Positions 38,404 through 44,783 of a DNA stretch of 44,783 bases are shown one piece after another. How positions within the stretch are numbered: position 1 is the first letter of the stretch; every line of letters begins with the position of its first letter. The notes beneath the pieces were generated by a model. The model ran no database searches. It was not told where the DNA came from and saw only the letters and a program-made list of their open reading frames with translations. This stretch comes from Treponema sp. (GTDB lineage Bacteria > Spirochaetota > Spirochaetia > Treponematales > Treponemataceae): assembly GCA_016287815.1 (NCBI GenBank), contig JAEEWW010000011.1, positions 1 through 44,783 of the forward strand. The letters run 5' to 3'. The translations under genes and the position numbers were made by a program.

Positions 38404-39015
38404 ATGAGAGATTTAACGGATCGGCAAAAAGCGGTTCTTGAATTTATTGCATCTTCCGCGGAAAAAAATTCTTATCCGCCGACAGTGCGTGAAATAAGTG
38501 AACATTTTGAGATTTCTCTTCGTGCGGCACAAGATCGCATAGAAGCCTTGCAGAAAAAAGGCTATCTTTCAGAAAGTAAAAAACGTTCCCGCTCAATAAG
38601 GGTTTTAAAGAGTGATTCTTTAAACAGTTCAGCGCCATATGTGAGCAAGGTTCCGCTTTTAGGTACTGTTGCAGCCGGGAAACCTTTACTTAGTGAAGAA
38701 AATTTAGACGGTTATGTAACTTTAACTGCGCCGTTTGTCCGTCCTGATAAATCGTATTTTGCACTCCGCGTAAGGGGTTCAAGCATGATAAATGCCGGAA
38801 TTCTTGAAGGAGATCTTGCTGTTGTTGAACAGGCCTCTACAGCTGCCGATGGTCAGATTGTTGTTGCAGTTCTTGATGATGCAATAACCCTGAAGCGTTA
38901 TTATAAAGAATCTTCAAGAGTTCGTTTGCAGCCGGAAAATCCTGCCTTTCAGGCGATTTACAGTCAGAATGTAAGAATTGTAGGCATCCTTTCTAATATT
39001 GTAAGAACTTACTAA
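38404..39015 (+). CDS. lexA: LexA SOS repressor
   Basis: This 203-residue self-cleaving repressor of DNA-damage genes has an N-terminal winged helix with LTDRQKAVLEFI and YPPTVREISEHFEISLRAAQ. Cleavage site Ala91-Gly92 is in LLGTVAAGKP, the catalytic Ser127 is in RGSSMINAG, and the catalytic Lys164 is in AITLKRYY. All elements needed for RecA-stimulated autocleavage are present. It lies between ptsH and holA with only a few bases on either side, so it has no separate promoter gap. An SOS box could not be recognised, as spirochaete boxes differ. Confidence 0.96.
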   Translation: MRDLTDRQKAVLEFIASSAEKNSYPPTVREISEHFEISLRAAQDRIEALQKKGYLSESKKRSRSIRVLKSDSLNSSAPYVSKVPLLGTVAAGKPLLSEENLDGYVTLTAPFVRPDKSYFALRVRGSSMINAGILEGDLAVVEQASTAADGQIVVAVLDDAITLKRYYKESSRVRLQPENPAFQAIYSQNVRIVGILSNIVRTY

Positions 39016-39016
39016 G

Positions 39017-40033
39017 ATGGCTGTACCTCTTTATCTTTATTCCGGGCCTGAATTTGGCGAACGCAATGAGGCTGTTGATTCTGTAAAAAAGGCTCTTAAA
39101 AAAAAGTATTCAGAAATCGATGAATATTTGTACTATGCGTCTGAAACAGATTTTTCTGAAGTAATGACAACTTTGCAAAGTGAATCACTGTTTGTGCCGG
39201 CTTCTTGTGTTGTCCTGCGTGGTGCAGAGCTTATAAAAAACAAGGGCGATGTTGAATTACTTGAAAAATGGGTTTCGTCTTCGCCTGATGGCTCTAATGT
39301 ACTTATTTTGGTTTCTGATGAAATAAAAATTGATTCAAAAGTTGAAAAACTTGTACCAAAAGAAAACCGAAAGATTTTCTGGGAAATGTTTGAAAACCAG
39401 AAGTCAGAATGGCTTAAAAAATATTTCAAAAAATCTGGTTATGTTCTGGCACAGGATGCGGCAGAAGCAATTCTTGAGCTTGTAGAAAATAATACTGAAA
39501 GTTTAAAAACTGAATGTTCCGGATTTTTCCTGTACTTTCCGGAAGGTTCTGAAATTACCTGTGCAGATGTAGAAAAAATACTTTCGCATAACAGGGAAGA
39601 ATCGGCATTTACTCTGTTTGACGCAATGTCTGATTTTACAAAACCTGCCGAAGAGCGTCTGCAAAATTCTTTAGAAATTCTACAGAAAATAAGACTTTCT
39701 AAAAATTATCAGTCTGTAATGATTATTGGCGGGCTTTCTTCATGTTTTAGAAAATTGAATATATGGCATAAAATTCATTCTGGCGGAAGCTATGTTGATG
39801 ATTTTGCATTAAAGCAGAATGGTTTTTCAAGCAAAAAATCTCAGGAGCAGTACAGGTCTGCTGCAAAAGTTTGGAGTACGGGGCAGGTAACGGCATGTCT
39901 TGCCCTTCTTGCTTCTACAGATGCCGCAATACGTTCTTTGGGCACGCAGATGGAAGAAACGCAGCTACAGATGATGCTTTTTTCAATTATTATGAAAAAT
40001 GGAGCATTCTGCAGCGAATATCAGGTTTCATAG
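39017..40033 (+). CDS. holA: DNA polymerase III delta subunit
   Basis: This 338-residue clamp-loader subunit opens the beta sliding clamp. The N-terminal LYLYSGPEFGERNEAVDSVKKAL replaces the degenerate P-loop. The beta-clamp contact region (LQSESLFVPASCVVLRGAE) and the middle domain with VLILVSDEIK are present, as is the C-terminal collar segment with FTLFDAMSDF and an ARLLLQ-like LQNSLEILQKIRLS. Length matches HolA. It starts one base after the lexA stop. It ends the hprK-ptsH-lexA-holA cluster, with a convergent PC4-like gene 21 bases beyond. Confidence 0.9.
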   Translation: MAVPLYLYSGPEFGERNEAVDSVKKALKKKYSEIDEYLYYASETDFSEVMTTLQSESLFVPASCVVLRGAELIKNKGDVELLEKWVSSSPDGSNVLILVSDEIKIDSKVEKLVPKENRKIFWEMFENQKSEWLKKYFKKSGYVLAQDAAEAILELVENNTESLKTECSGFFLYFPEGSEITCADVEKILSHNREESAFTLFDAMSDFTKPAEERLQNSLEILQKIRLSKNYQSVMIIGGLSSCFRKLNIWHKIHSGGSYVDDFALKQNGFSSKKSQEQYRSAAKVWSTGQVTACLALLASTDAAIRSLGTQMEETQLQMMLFSIIMKNGAFCSEYQVS

Positions 40034-40054
40034 AGATAGTTTTTGCGGCGATAT

Positions 40055-40279
40055 TTATATTGAAATAGAATTCAACAATTCTTTGAGCGCGGCTAATTCT
40101 TCTTTTGTAAAAGTAATTCCTTTGCCCATTTTTTGATGATCCGGAGACCAGCTTCTTATATCGTATTTAGCCGGGCGTTCTCCCCATGAAACAAGGTTTA
40201 ATTCCATCTTCCATCCGCCTTTACCTTCGGAAATAGTTCCAAGATTCTGCTGGATATTAAAAGAAAAATCATCAGCCAT
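40055..40279 (-). CDS. PC4/YdbC-family single-strand nucleic-acid-binding protein
   Basis: This 74-residue protein is of the transcriptional coactivator p15 (PC4) fold. The segment LNLVSWGERPAKYDIRSWSP followed by MGKGITFTKEELAALKELL matches the bacterial YdbC group, which binds single-stranded DNA as a dimer. AGGAG is present upstream of the ATG on the minus strand. Role in bacteria is poorly defined; transcription or replication support is the family-based guess. Confidence 0.85.
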   Translation of the reverse strand: MADDFSFNIQQNLGTISEGKGGWKMELNLVSWGERPAKYDIRSWSPDHQKMGKGITFTKEELAALKELLNSISI

Positions 40280-40338
40280 TTTTTACTCCTATAAAAGAAA
40301 TTCAGAATGATAATGCGCAATTGACATTCACATTTTAC

Positions 40339-40399
40339 GGTGCAGAAAGTTTTCGCTCGTTGGCTCCGTATTGGAGCTTCCGTTTGTTAGCTTTGCACC
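40339..40399. repeat. Palindromic element in the 40.3-40.65 kb gap
   Basis: Outer arms GGTGCA(GA)AAG (40339-40349) and CTTTGCACC (40391-40399), with a 2-base bulge. Inner stem GCTCC/GGAGC (40363-40367/40373-40377). It is GC-richer than the flanks and carries no gene. It could be a chromosomal palindromic repeat. Confidence 0.45.
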
Positions 40400-40478
40400 G
40401 CTGGATTCTTTTCTCTATTCTAACAGATAAAATTAAAAAATGCATTTTTTTAAAGTAGAAAAAAAAGCTTGTCTAACA

Positions 40479-40507
40479 TTGCTGTTTTTAAAAATCTATA
40501 GTATGCT
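40479..40507 (+). promoter_or_regulatory. Promoter of the lipoprotein/LysM operon
   Basis: TTGCTG (40479-40484), a 17-base spacer and TATGCT (40502-40507). The leader of about 140 bases contains a GCAGAA/TTCTGC hairpin (40555-40570) and A/T-rich stems. Confidence 0.55.
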
Positions 40508-40650
40508 TAGGTATATAGTGGTTTTTAAAATTAAGCTTTTATAAACCGCCTGTTGCAGAACTTGTTCTGCTGATGCTCTAAAATATTTAAAATTCGTTCG
40601 TTTTGAAGTTATTTTAAAGCGCTTTTTTATTTATAACCGGAGGTTGAATA

Positions 40651-41691
40651 GTGAAAAAAAGTGTTATTTTATTCATTTCTATTCTTGCTTTGATTTTTGC
40701 TTCCTGTAAGTCTACTCCAAAAGCAGAAGAAACAACTGAAGAAACAGTTCAGGAAGAAGTAACTGAAACAACTCCAGAAGCTGTTCAGGAAGAAGTTCCT
40801 GCAGAACCTTCTGTTGACAAAAGCATTGCTTCTGTTAATCAGGCAAAACTTGACAAGCTTGAAAAAGCCAGAAAAAAGGCAATAGATGCAAAGGCTGCCG
40901 AATACTTGCCGGAACCTTTTGCAGAAGCAGAAAAAACTTATAACGACAGAAAAGATTATGTTTCAGAACATTTTGAAACGGAATCTTTTGCTGACGAAAT
41001 TGATGCACTAACAGTTCGTTATGAAGCTATTGCAGAAGCAGCAGAAGCAGCTGCAAAAAAGAAGCGGATTGAAGAACTTGGTCTTGCACAGTACAGCAAG
41101 GCAGATTATCAGAAAGGTGAAAAAGCCTGGGATAAACTTGTAAATCAGTATGAATCAAATGCTTCAGGAAACGATTTGCTTTCTTCTGCAAAGGAAGTAA
41201 ACGGCGCTTATTCTAAGGTTTTAACAGCCGGTCTTAAATCTATTGCTGCAAAAGCCAGAACTGGTGCTATAAATGCAAAGAAGAAGGCTGACAGCGTATA
41301 TGCCGGTGTTTCTGAAAAAGCAATCTATAAAACCTGTTCAGATAAGATTGTAAAAGCAGACTCTGCTCTTGTTACAGGCGATCCGGAAGGTGCTTACAAA
41401 GGTTATAAAGATGCAGAAGCTTCATTTATGACTTTATATGAAAGCGTTTCTAAAAAACGGGAAGCTGCACAGAGTAAGATTGAAGAAGCAAAGAAAGCTG
41501 TACAGAATGCTGAAAACTATGCAGCAGAAGCAGATGAAATTGCTCCACTTACAGAAGCTGTAGATGGAATTGAAGAAGAAAATGCAACTCTTCTGGAAGA
41601 AGATGTTTACAAAAAGCCTGAAGATTCTGTAATTGATGTAGACAGTACAGAAGTTGGTAAAGCCGCTGCAGAAATTGAAGCAGCCGAATAA
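40651..41691 (+). CDS. Alanine/glutamate-rich coiled-coil lipoprotein
   Basis: This 346-residue exported lipoprotein has a signal over residues 1-19 with lipobox LIFASC (Cys about 19). Next comes an acidic Thr/Glu/Val repeat zone to about residue 52. The bulk is Ala/Lys/Glu-rich helical sequence with repeating motifs such as LDKLEKARKKAIDAKAAEY and AAQSKIEEAKKAVQNAENY, predicting long coiled coils or helical-repeat bundles. It starts at GTG 40651 behind GGAGG; no nearer ATG fits. Composition recalls treponemal TmpA/TmpB-type envelope proteins, but I cannot assign orthology. It is co-transcribed with the LysM-like protein 14 bases on. Confidence 0.78.
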   Translation: MKKSVILFISILALIFASCKSTPKAEETTEETVQEEVTETTPEAVQEEVPAEPSVDKSIASVNQAKLDKLEKARKKAIDAKAAEYLPEPFAEAEKTYNDRKDYVSEHFETESFADEIDALTVRYEAIAEAAEAAAKKKRIEELGLAQYSKADYQKGEKAWDKLVNQYESNASGNDLLSSAKEVNGAYSKVLTAGLKSIAAKARTGAINAKKKADSVYAGVSEKAIYKTCSDKIVKADSALVTGDPEGAYKGYKDAEASFMTLYESVSKKREAAQSKIEEAKKAVQNAENYAAEADEIAPLTEAVDGIEEENATLLEEDVYKKPEDSVIDVDSTEVGKAAAEIEAAE

Positions 41692-41705
41692 TAAGGAGGA
41701 GAGGG

Positions 41706-42401
41706 ATGAAAAAGATTTTTTTAGTTCTTACAGTTGCCTTGTTCGGAACTGCTTTATTTGCAATCAGTTACGTTAACAACACTTATCAGAAACTTGCCAA
41801 TGAATATAGCCGTAAGGCTCAGTCTGCATTGAATGCAGGAGAATATGAACTTTCTGTTGAATATGCAAAAAAAGCAGAAGAAAATGCGGCCCTTTCAAAG
41901 GCTTATATCGACAAGATGATGCAGAAAGGCAATGCAGATAAAGATTTGCGTCTTGCCCAGAAAAAGGTTGAATGGGCAAAGTCAGTTTATGTAGATAAGA
42001 ATTTCCCTATGGCTTATTCTTCTGCAGAAACAGCTTTGGAAAACGCAAAAAAAGCATATGCTGCAGAAGACTATAAATCTGCATCAGCATATGCAAATCA
42101 GGTTCTTTCTGTTCTTGCAGATACTTATGAAATTACTCCACTGCCACAGTATTATGTTGTTCGCCCGTGGGCACAGACAAAAGACTGTTACTGGAATATT
42201 TCAGGTCGCCCGTATATTTATAATGACCCGCGACTTTGGGAAAATCTTTATCAGAAAAATAAAGATGCAATGCCAAAGCCGGATGATCCGAATTTGATTT
42301 TGCCGGGAATGAAAATGGAAATTCCAAGCCTTTCTGGAGAATTCAGAGACGGTGTATATAGCCCTTCAAAGAGCTATGATACATACGGATTAAACCGCTA
42401 G
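41706..42401 (+). CDS. Periplasmic helical-repeat protein with C-terminal LysM-like domain
   Basis: This 231-residue protein has a signal peptide over about residues 1-19 (MKKIFLVLTVALFGTALFA). A helical, tetratricopeptide-like region runs to about residue 135 (YSRKAQSALNAGEYELSVEYAKKAEEN-type repeats). The C-terminal YYVVRPWAQTKDCYWNISG, then LWENLYQKNKDAM and LILPGMKMEIP, matches the LysM pattern that binds peptidoglycan glycans. It probably tethers or organises the envelope together with the lipoprotein encoded just upstream. GGAGGAGAGG precedes the start. A strong terminator follows. Confidence 0.8.
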   Translation: MKKIFLVLTVALFGTALFAISYVNNTYQKLANEYSRKAQSALNAGEYELSVEYAKKAEENAALSKAYIDKMMQKGNADKDLRLAQKKVEWAKSVYVDKNFPMAYSSAETALENAKKAYAAEDYKSASAYANQVLSVLADTYEITPLPQYYVVRPWAQTKDCYWNISGRPYIYNDPRLWENLYQKNKDAMPKPDDPNLILPGMKMEIPSLSGEFRDGVYSPSKSYDTYGLNR

Positions 42402-42438
42402 ACACCACAGCAATCGTGATGCTCTAGTGCAAGATGTA

Positions 42439-42467
42439 AAGCCTGACTTTTTAAGTCAGGCTTTTTT
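42439..42467 (+). terminator. Terminator of the lipoprotein/LysM operon
   Basis: AAGCCTGACTT (42439-42449) pairs perfectly with AAGTCAGGCTT (42453-42463) around TTT and is followed by T to 42467. The stop codon of the convergent NUDIX gene lies inside the hairpin. Confidence 0.93.
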
Positions 42468-43017
42468 CATATTTCATAAGAAGTGCGATTGCACTTCCCA
42501 TCAGTGCATGCTGATATTTTTCTGTACCTAGGTTTTTATAAACTTCTTCCTGTGGTAGTTTTAAAACATTTATAAATTCGTCAGAATCAAGATTTTGTTT
42601 TCCGATCTTTTCAAGTTCATAAGCTGCAAAAAAATGAACATGATTGCACATTAAGGCCGGATTTGGATTTAAAGAACCTAAGTAAATCATTTTTTTTGAA
42701 ACGAAACCTGTTTCTTCTTTTAACTCTCTGGCGGCACTTTCTTCTGGATTTTCATCTTTTTCGCAGACTCCGCCTGGAAATTCTATACTGAGTTTCTGCT
42801 CTCCGTGCCGCCATTGCTCAACCATTAAAAAATATTCGTCTAAAACAGGAATCGTAATAACCCAGTCGTTTGCATTCATTACAATGTAATTGCCTTTTTC
42901 ACCCTGCGGGGAAACACTGTCTGTTTTGTAAACGTTGAAGACATTTGTTTTTAATATTTCTTTTCTTTCAAGTTCTTTCCATTCAAGATTGTTATTTGTG
43001 TTACAAGAATTATTCAT
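42451..43017 (-). CDS. NUDIX hydrolase, ADP-ribose pyrophosphatase-like
   Basis: This 188-residue protein has a perfect NUDIX box at residues 83-105 (G83, E89, R97-E98, E101-E102, G104), within FPGGVCEKDENPEESAAREL. The upstream VITIPVLDEYFLMVEQWRHG is typical of the ADP-ribose/nucleotide-sugar pyrophosphatase group. It should hydrolyse a nucleoside diphosphate linked to another moiety, most likely ADP-ribose. The N-terminal Asn-rich stretch (NNSCNTNNN) is non-conserved, so the true start could be slightly downstream. Confidence 0.88.
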   Translation of the reverse strand: MNNSCNTNNNLEWKELERKEILKTNVFNVYKTDSVSPQGEKGNYIVMNANDWVITIPVLDEYFLMVEQWRHGEQKLSIEFPGGVCEKDENPEESAARELKEETGFVSKKMIYLGSLNPNPALMCNHVHFFAAYELEKIGKQNLDSDEFINVLKLPQEEVYKNLGTEKYQHALMGSAIALLMKYEKSLT

Positions 43018-43130
43018 ATTATTGCCCGTTTCAATTATTTTGTAAGCCTTACTTTTTCTGTACAGCTTCTTTTTGCGTTGATTTTCCTAGTTGAATTATA
43101 AATCTTTTTACGGTTTTTACAAATGCAAGT

Positions 43131-43159
43131 TTGGCAGATAAAAATATTTATTGTATAAT
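43131..43159 (+). promoter_or_regulatory. Promoter of the kinase-BON gene
   Basis: TTGGCA (43131-43136), a 17-base spacer and TATAAT (43154-43159). It gives a leader of about 95 bases. Confidence 0.75.
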
Positions 43160-43197
43160 TATGTGTAGAATTGAAATATAGTTTAATCTGCATGCAA

Positions 43198-43243
43198 GTT
43201 AAGCAAAAATTGATGAAAACTGTGGCTTAACATTCTGCCAGTT
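43198..43243 (+). promoter_or_regulatory. Possible H-type pseudoknot in the leader of the kinase-BON gene
   Basis: Stem 1 is GTTAAGC (43198-43204) with GCTTAAC (43225-43231). The loop of stem 1 contains AACTG (43218-43222), which pairs with CAGTT (43239-43243) downstream, giving pseudoknot topology. The second stem ends 7 bases before GGAGG (43251-43255), close enough to affect ribosome access. It is not recognised as a known riboswitch class. Confidence 0.4.
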
Positions 43244-43259
43244 AAAAAATGGAGGTTTC

Positions 43260-44081
43260 ATGGCCGTTATTGCTATATCAAGACAGGTGGCTGCCCTTGG
43301 CGATGAAATTGCAGAAGCAACTGCAAAAAAACTGCATTATTCTTTTATCAACCGTAAGGAAATTGAACGCAGAATTATTTCTTTGGGATTTCCGGAAGAT
43401 GTGCTAAAAAAATATGATGAGCGTAAACCGGGTTTTTTTGCTTCGCTTGCAAAAGAAAGGGATGAATACCTGGATTATCTGCAAAGCGCTGTTCTTGAAG
43501 CGGCCAGCGAAGGAAACTGTATTTTGATTGGACGCGGTTCTTATATAATTCTTGATGAACTGCCTAATGTTTTGACTTTCCGTTTTGTTGCAAAAGATTC
43601 TGTGCGCCGCGAGCGTCTTATGAAAGAATTTTCCTGGGACGAAAAGAAAGCAGACCAGCGCATAGCCGAAAGTGATACAAATAGAACTGGTTTTCATAAA
43701 AGTTTTTTTAACATTGAAAGTTCTGAACCGATTCATTATCACATGGTTTTGAATACAGGTTTTTTGGGAGTAAATGAAGCTTCCGATGTAATTGTAAATC
43801 TTGTACGCAATACTATTACGCCTGAAAAAGAAATTGCCGGAAAAAAGCGCATTGATGAACTAATTTGTGCCCAGCGGCTTGTAAATTCCCTTGTTTTTGA
43901 TTACAAATTGAACATTAATTTTTTACATGCCATAAATGAAAACGGTGTGATAACCCTTCAGGGGGTAGCTGATTCTGGAGCGGTTGTAGAAAAGGCTGTT
44001 ACTGCGGCAAAAACGATTTTGCCGAATTATAAGATAGAATCTGCCATAAGCATCGTTCAGGATTTTAAGACTTATCCGTAA
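43260..44081 (+). CDS. Cytidylate-kinase-like domain fused to a BON domain
   Basis: A 273-residue two-domain protein. Residues 1-190 are a Cytidylate_kin2 domain (AVIAISRQVAALGDEIAEAT, HYSFINRKEIERRI, GNCILIGRGSYIILDELP). The P-loop is degenerate compared with true CMP kinases. Residues about 205-270 look like a BON domain (LNINFLHAINENGVITLQGV, with AVTAAKTILPNYKIESAISI), a fold usually found in envelope or membrane-associated proteins. No signal peptide is present, so it is cytoplasmic. It is a paralogue of the 202-residue protein at 22494, which lacks BON. It could be a nucleotide-sensing regulator. Confidence 0.78.
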   Translation: MAVIAISRQVAALGDEIAEATAKKLHYSFINRKEIERRIISLGFPEDVLKKYDERKPGFFASLAKERDEYLDYLQSAVLEAASEGNCILIGRGSYIILDELPNVLTFRFVAKDSVRRERLMKEFSWDEKKADQRIAESDTNRTGFHKSFFNIESSEPIHYHMVLNTGFLGVNEASDVIVNLVRNTITPEKEIAGKKRIDELICAQRLVNSLVFDYKLNINFLHAINENGVITLQGVADSGAVVEKAVTAAKTILPNYKIESAISIVQDFKTYP

Positions 44082-44101
44082 ATCATTCAGATAGATACCA
44101 C

Positions 44102-44155
44102 GTGTAACATACTCGTGTAACCAAGTGTAACCTGTACATGTTACCTTGTATACAA
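44102..44155 (+). promoter_or_regulatory. Operator-like repeat cluster before the KdgF-type cupin
   Basis: GTGTAAC occurs directly at 44102-44108, 44115-44121 and 44125-44131, and GTTAC in inverse orientation at 44140-44144. A perfect palindrome TTGTATACAA follows at 44146-44155. The latter resembles the core of GntR-family uronate-regulator sites (TTGGTATACCAA type). A clear promoter could not be fixed. Confidence 0.5.
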
Positions 44156-44252
44156 CATGGCAATAGGATTTTATAATTCTACGGAATGTTGAATAAATCC
44201 GATTGCAGATTTTTAATTAATAAATATAAAATTGCTAAAACTGGAGAGAAAA

Positions 44253-44591
44253 ATGAAAAACGATAGATGGGTATTTCATAAAGATGTTACGGCTCAGAAT
44301 GCAGGCGAAGGTGTTATACGCCGCGTAATGGCATACAACGATGATTTGATGTGCGTTGAAAACACTTTTAACAAAGGTGCTGTAGGAGCTTTACACCAGC
44401 ATCCGCATACACAGATAACTTATGTTGTAAGCGGAAAATTTGAATTTGAAATTGACGGCGTAAAAAAAATCGTAACAGCCGGTGATACAATGCTTAAGAC
44501 AAACAGCGTCATTCATGGTTGTGTATGTCTTGAAGACGGTGTGCTGCTTGATATTTTTAATCCATATAGAAAAGATTTTGTAAAAGACTGA
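44253..44591 (+). CDS. KdgF-type cupin (uronate/pectin degradation)
   Basis: A 112-residue single-domain cupin. The metal site is visible as HQHPHTQ (His48, His50, Gln54) and His88 in SVIHGCV. The ending LEDGVLLDIFNPYRKDFV is the KdgF hallmark. KdgF proteins open and linearise unsaturated uronates released by pectin or alginate lyases. The start is ATG 44253 behind GGAGAG; a TTG at 44232 is upstream of that site. A 3' copy of the same gene survives at 16432-16530 beside uxuA. Operator-like repeats lie in the upstream gap. Confidence 0.85.
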   Translation: MKNDRWVFHKDVTAQNAGEGVIRRVMAYNDDLMCVENTFNKGAVGALHQHPHTQITYVVSGKFEFEIDGVKKIVTAGDTMLKTNSVIHGCVCLEDGVLLDIFNPYRKDFVKD

Positions 44592-44649
44592 TTTTTCTTT
44601 TGGCATCCGCATCGTCCGCAGAAAAAAGGCTGATTGGTGTTTTTTCCTA

Positions 44650-44783
44650 TTTACTGTCCTAGTGATTACGTATATAATTAAGTATCATTAAACTGTCTAC
44701 AGTATTAGTAAATTTCTTTAACGGTAATAAAATTTTGCGGCCTGCGTTTAATCGTAAAACTGCAGAAAAAAAGGAGAGACTTA
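44650..44783 (+). promoter_or_regulatory. Promoter and leader of a gene beginning past the window end
   Basis: TTACTG (44650-44655), a 16-base spacer and TATAAT (44672-44677). The window ends in AAAGGAGAGACTTA, a strong ribosome-binding site, so a plus-strand start codon is expected within a few bases beyond 44783. No gene is seen between 44592 and the end. Confidence 0.6.

Noticed and set aside
44102..44131. CRISPR-like array from the GTGTAAC repeats
   Set aside because: Repeats are only 7 bases with 3-6 base spacers, far too short for CRISPR; operators fit better.

Overview
The window looks like chromosomal core sequence from a saccharolytic Treponema-type spirochaete. The base composition is low in G+C. 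There are lipoproteins with spirochaete-style lipoboxes (FASC), small outer-membrane barrel-like proteins, an HPr/HPr-kinase pair with no PTS enzymes nearby, sigma-54, a large PRPP synthetase and many short hypothetical proteins of the sort seen in Treponema. The genus is an inference from gene content and not a computed placement. I see no phage, insertion sequence or CRISPR array.

Layout. 1-5.9 kb is an L-arabinose utilisation operon on the plus strand: sugar ABC permease (cut by the window edge), LacI-type regulator, FGGY kinase, araA and araD, closed by a strong terminator. 5.9-10.4 kb is a minus-strand block: a secreted EEP-family nuclease/phosphatase, ychF, a lipoprotein and an NlpC/P60 protein. 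10.6-16.5 kb on the plus strand carries an acyl-CoA synthetase, an inositol monophosphatase-family enzyme, an M18 aminopeptidase, a shortened aminotransferase-like protein, a small membrane protein and a DUF1893 protein. Directly behind the last is a 3' scrap of a KdgF-type cupin, then tRNA-Arg and mannonate dehydratase (uxuA). 17.9-23.1 kb holds a FUSC-like membrane/HAD fusion, a polar amino-acid ABC transporter operon and a cytidylate-kinase-like protein. 23.1-27.2 kb on the minus strand has an outer-membrane protein, a HAD phosphatase, an FGGY kinase and PRPP synthetase. 27.2-33.4 kb holds rpsU, tRNA-Thr, a double cyclic-nucleotide-domain regulator, a PHP phosphoesterase, comM, a vapBC toxin-antitoxin pair and tRNA-Leu. 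33.4-40.3 kb holds a DUF1015 protein, rpoN, a hibernation factor, hprK, ptsH, lexA, holA and a PC4/YdbC protein. 40.6-44.8 kb has a lipoprotein plus LysM-like periplasmic protein pair, a NUDIX hydrolase, a kinase-BON fusion, and an intact KdgF-type cupin. A further gene probably begins just past the window end.

How it fits together. Sugar catabolism is the metabolic theme: arabinose to xylulose-5-phosphate (ara genes), uronate breakdown (uxuA, KdgF-type cupin and its remnant), and HPr kinase/HPr as likely regulatory machinery. The more unusual content is regulatory. Several genes have a hairpin and oligo-U run jammed against the ribosome-binding site. One leader can fold in two exclusive ways. 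There are multi-copy operator-like repeats and a roughly 150-nt multibranched element between prs and rpsU. Several promoters place the predicted transcription start on, or within a few bases of, the start codon. All structures were read by eye; no folding, alignment or database search was run.
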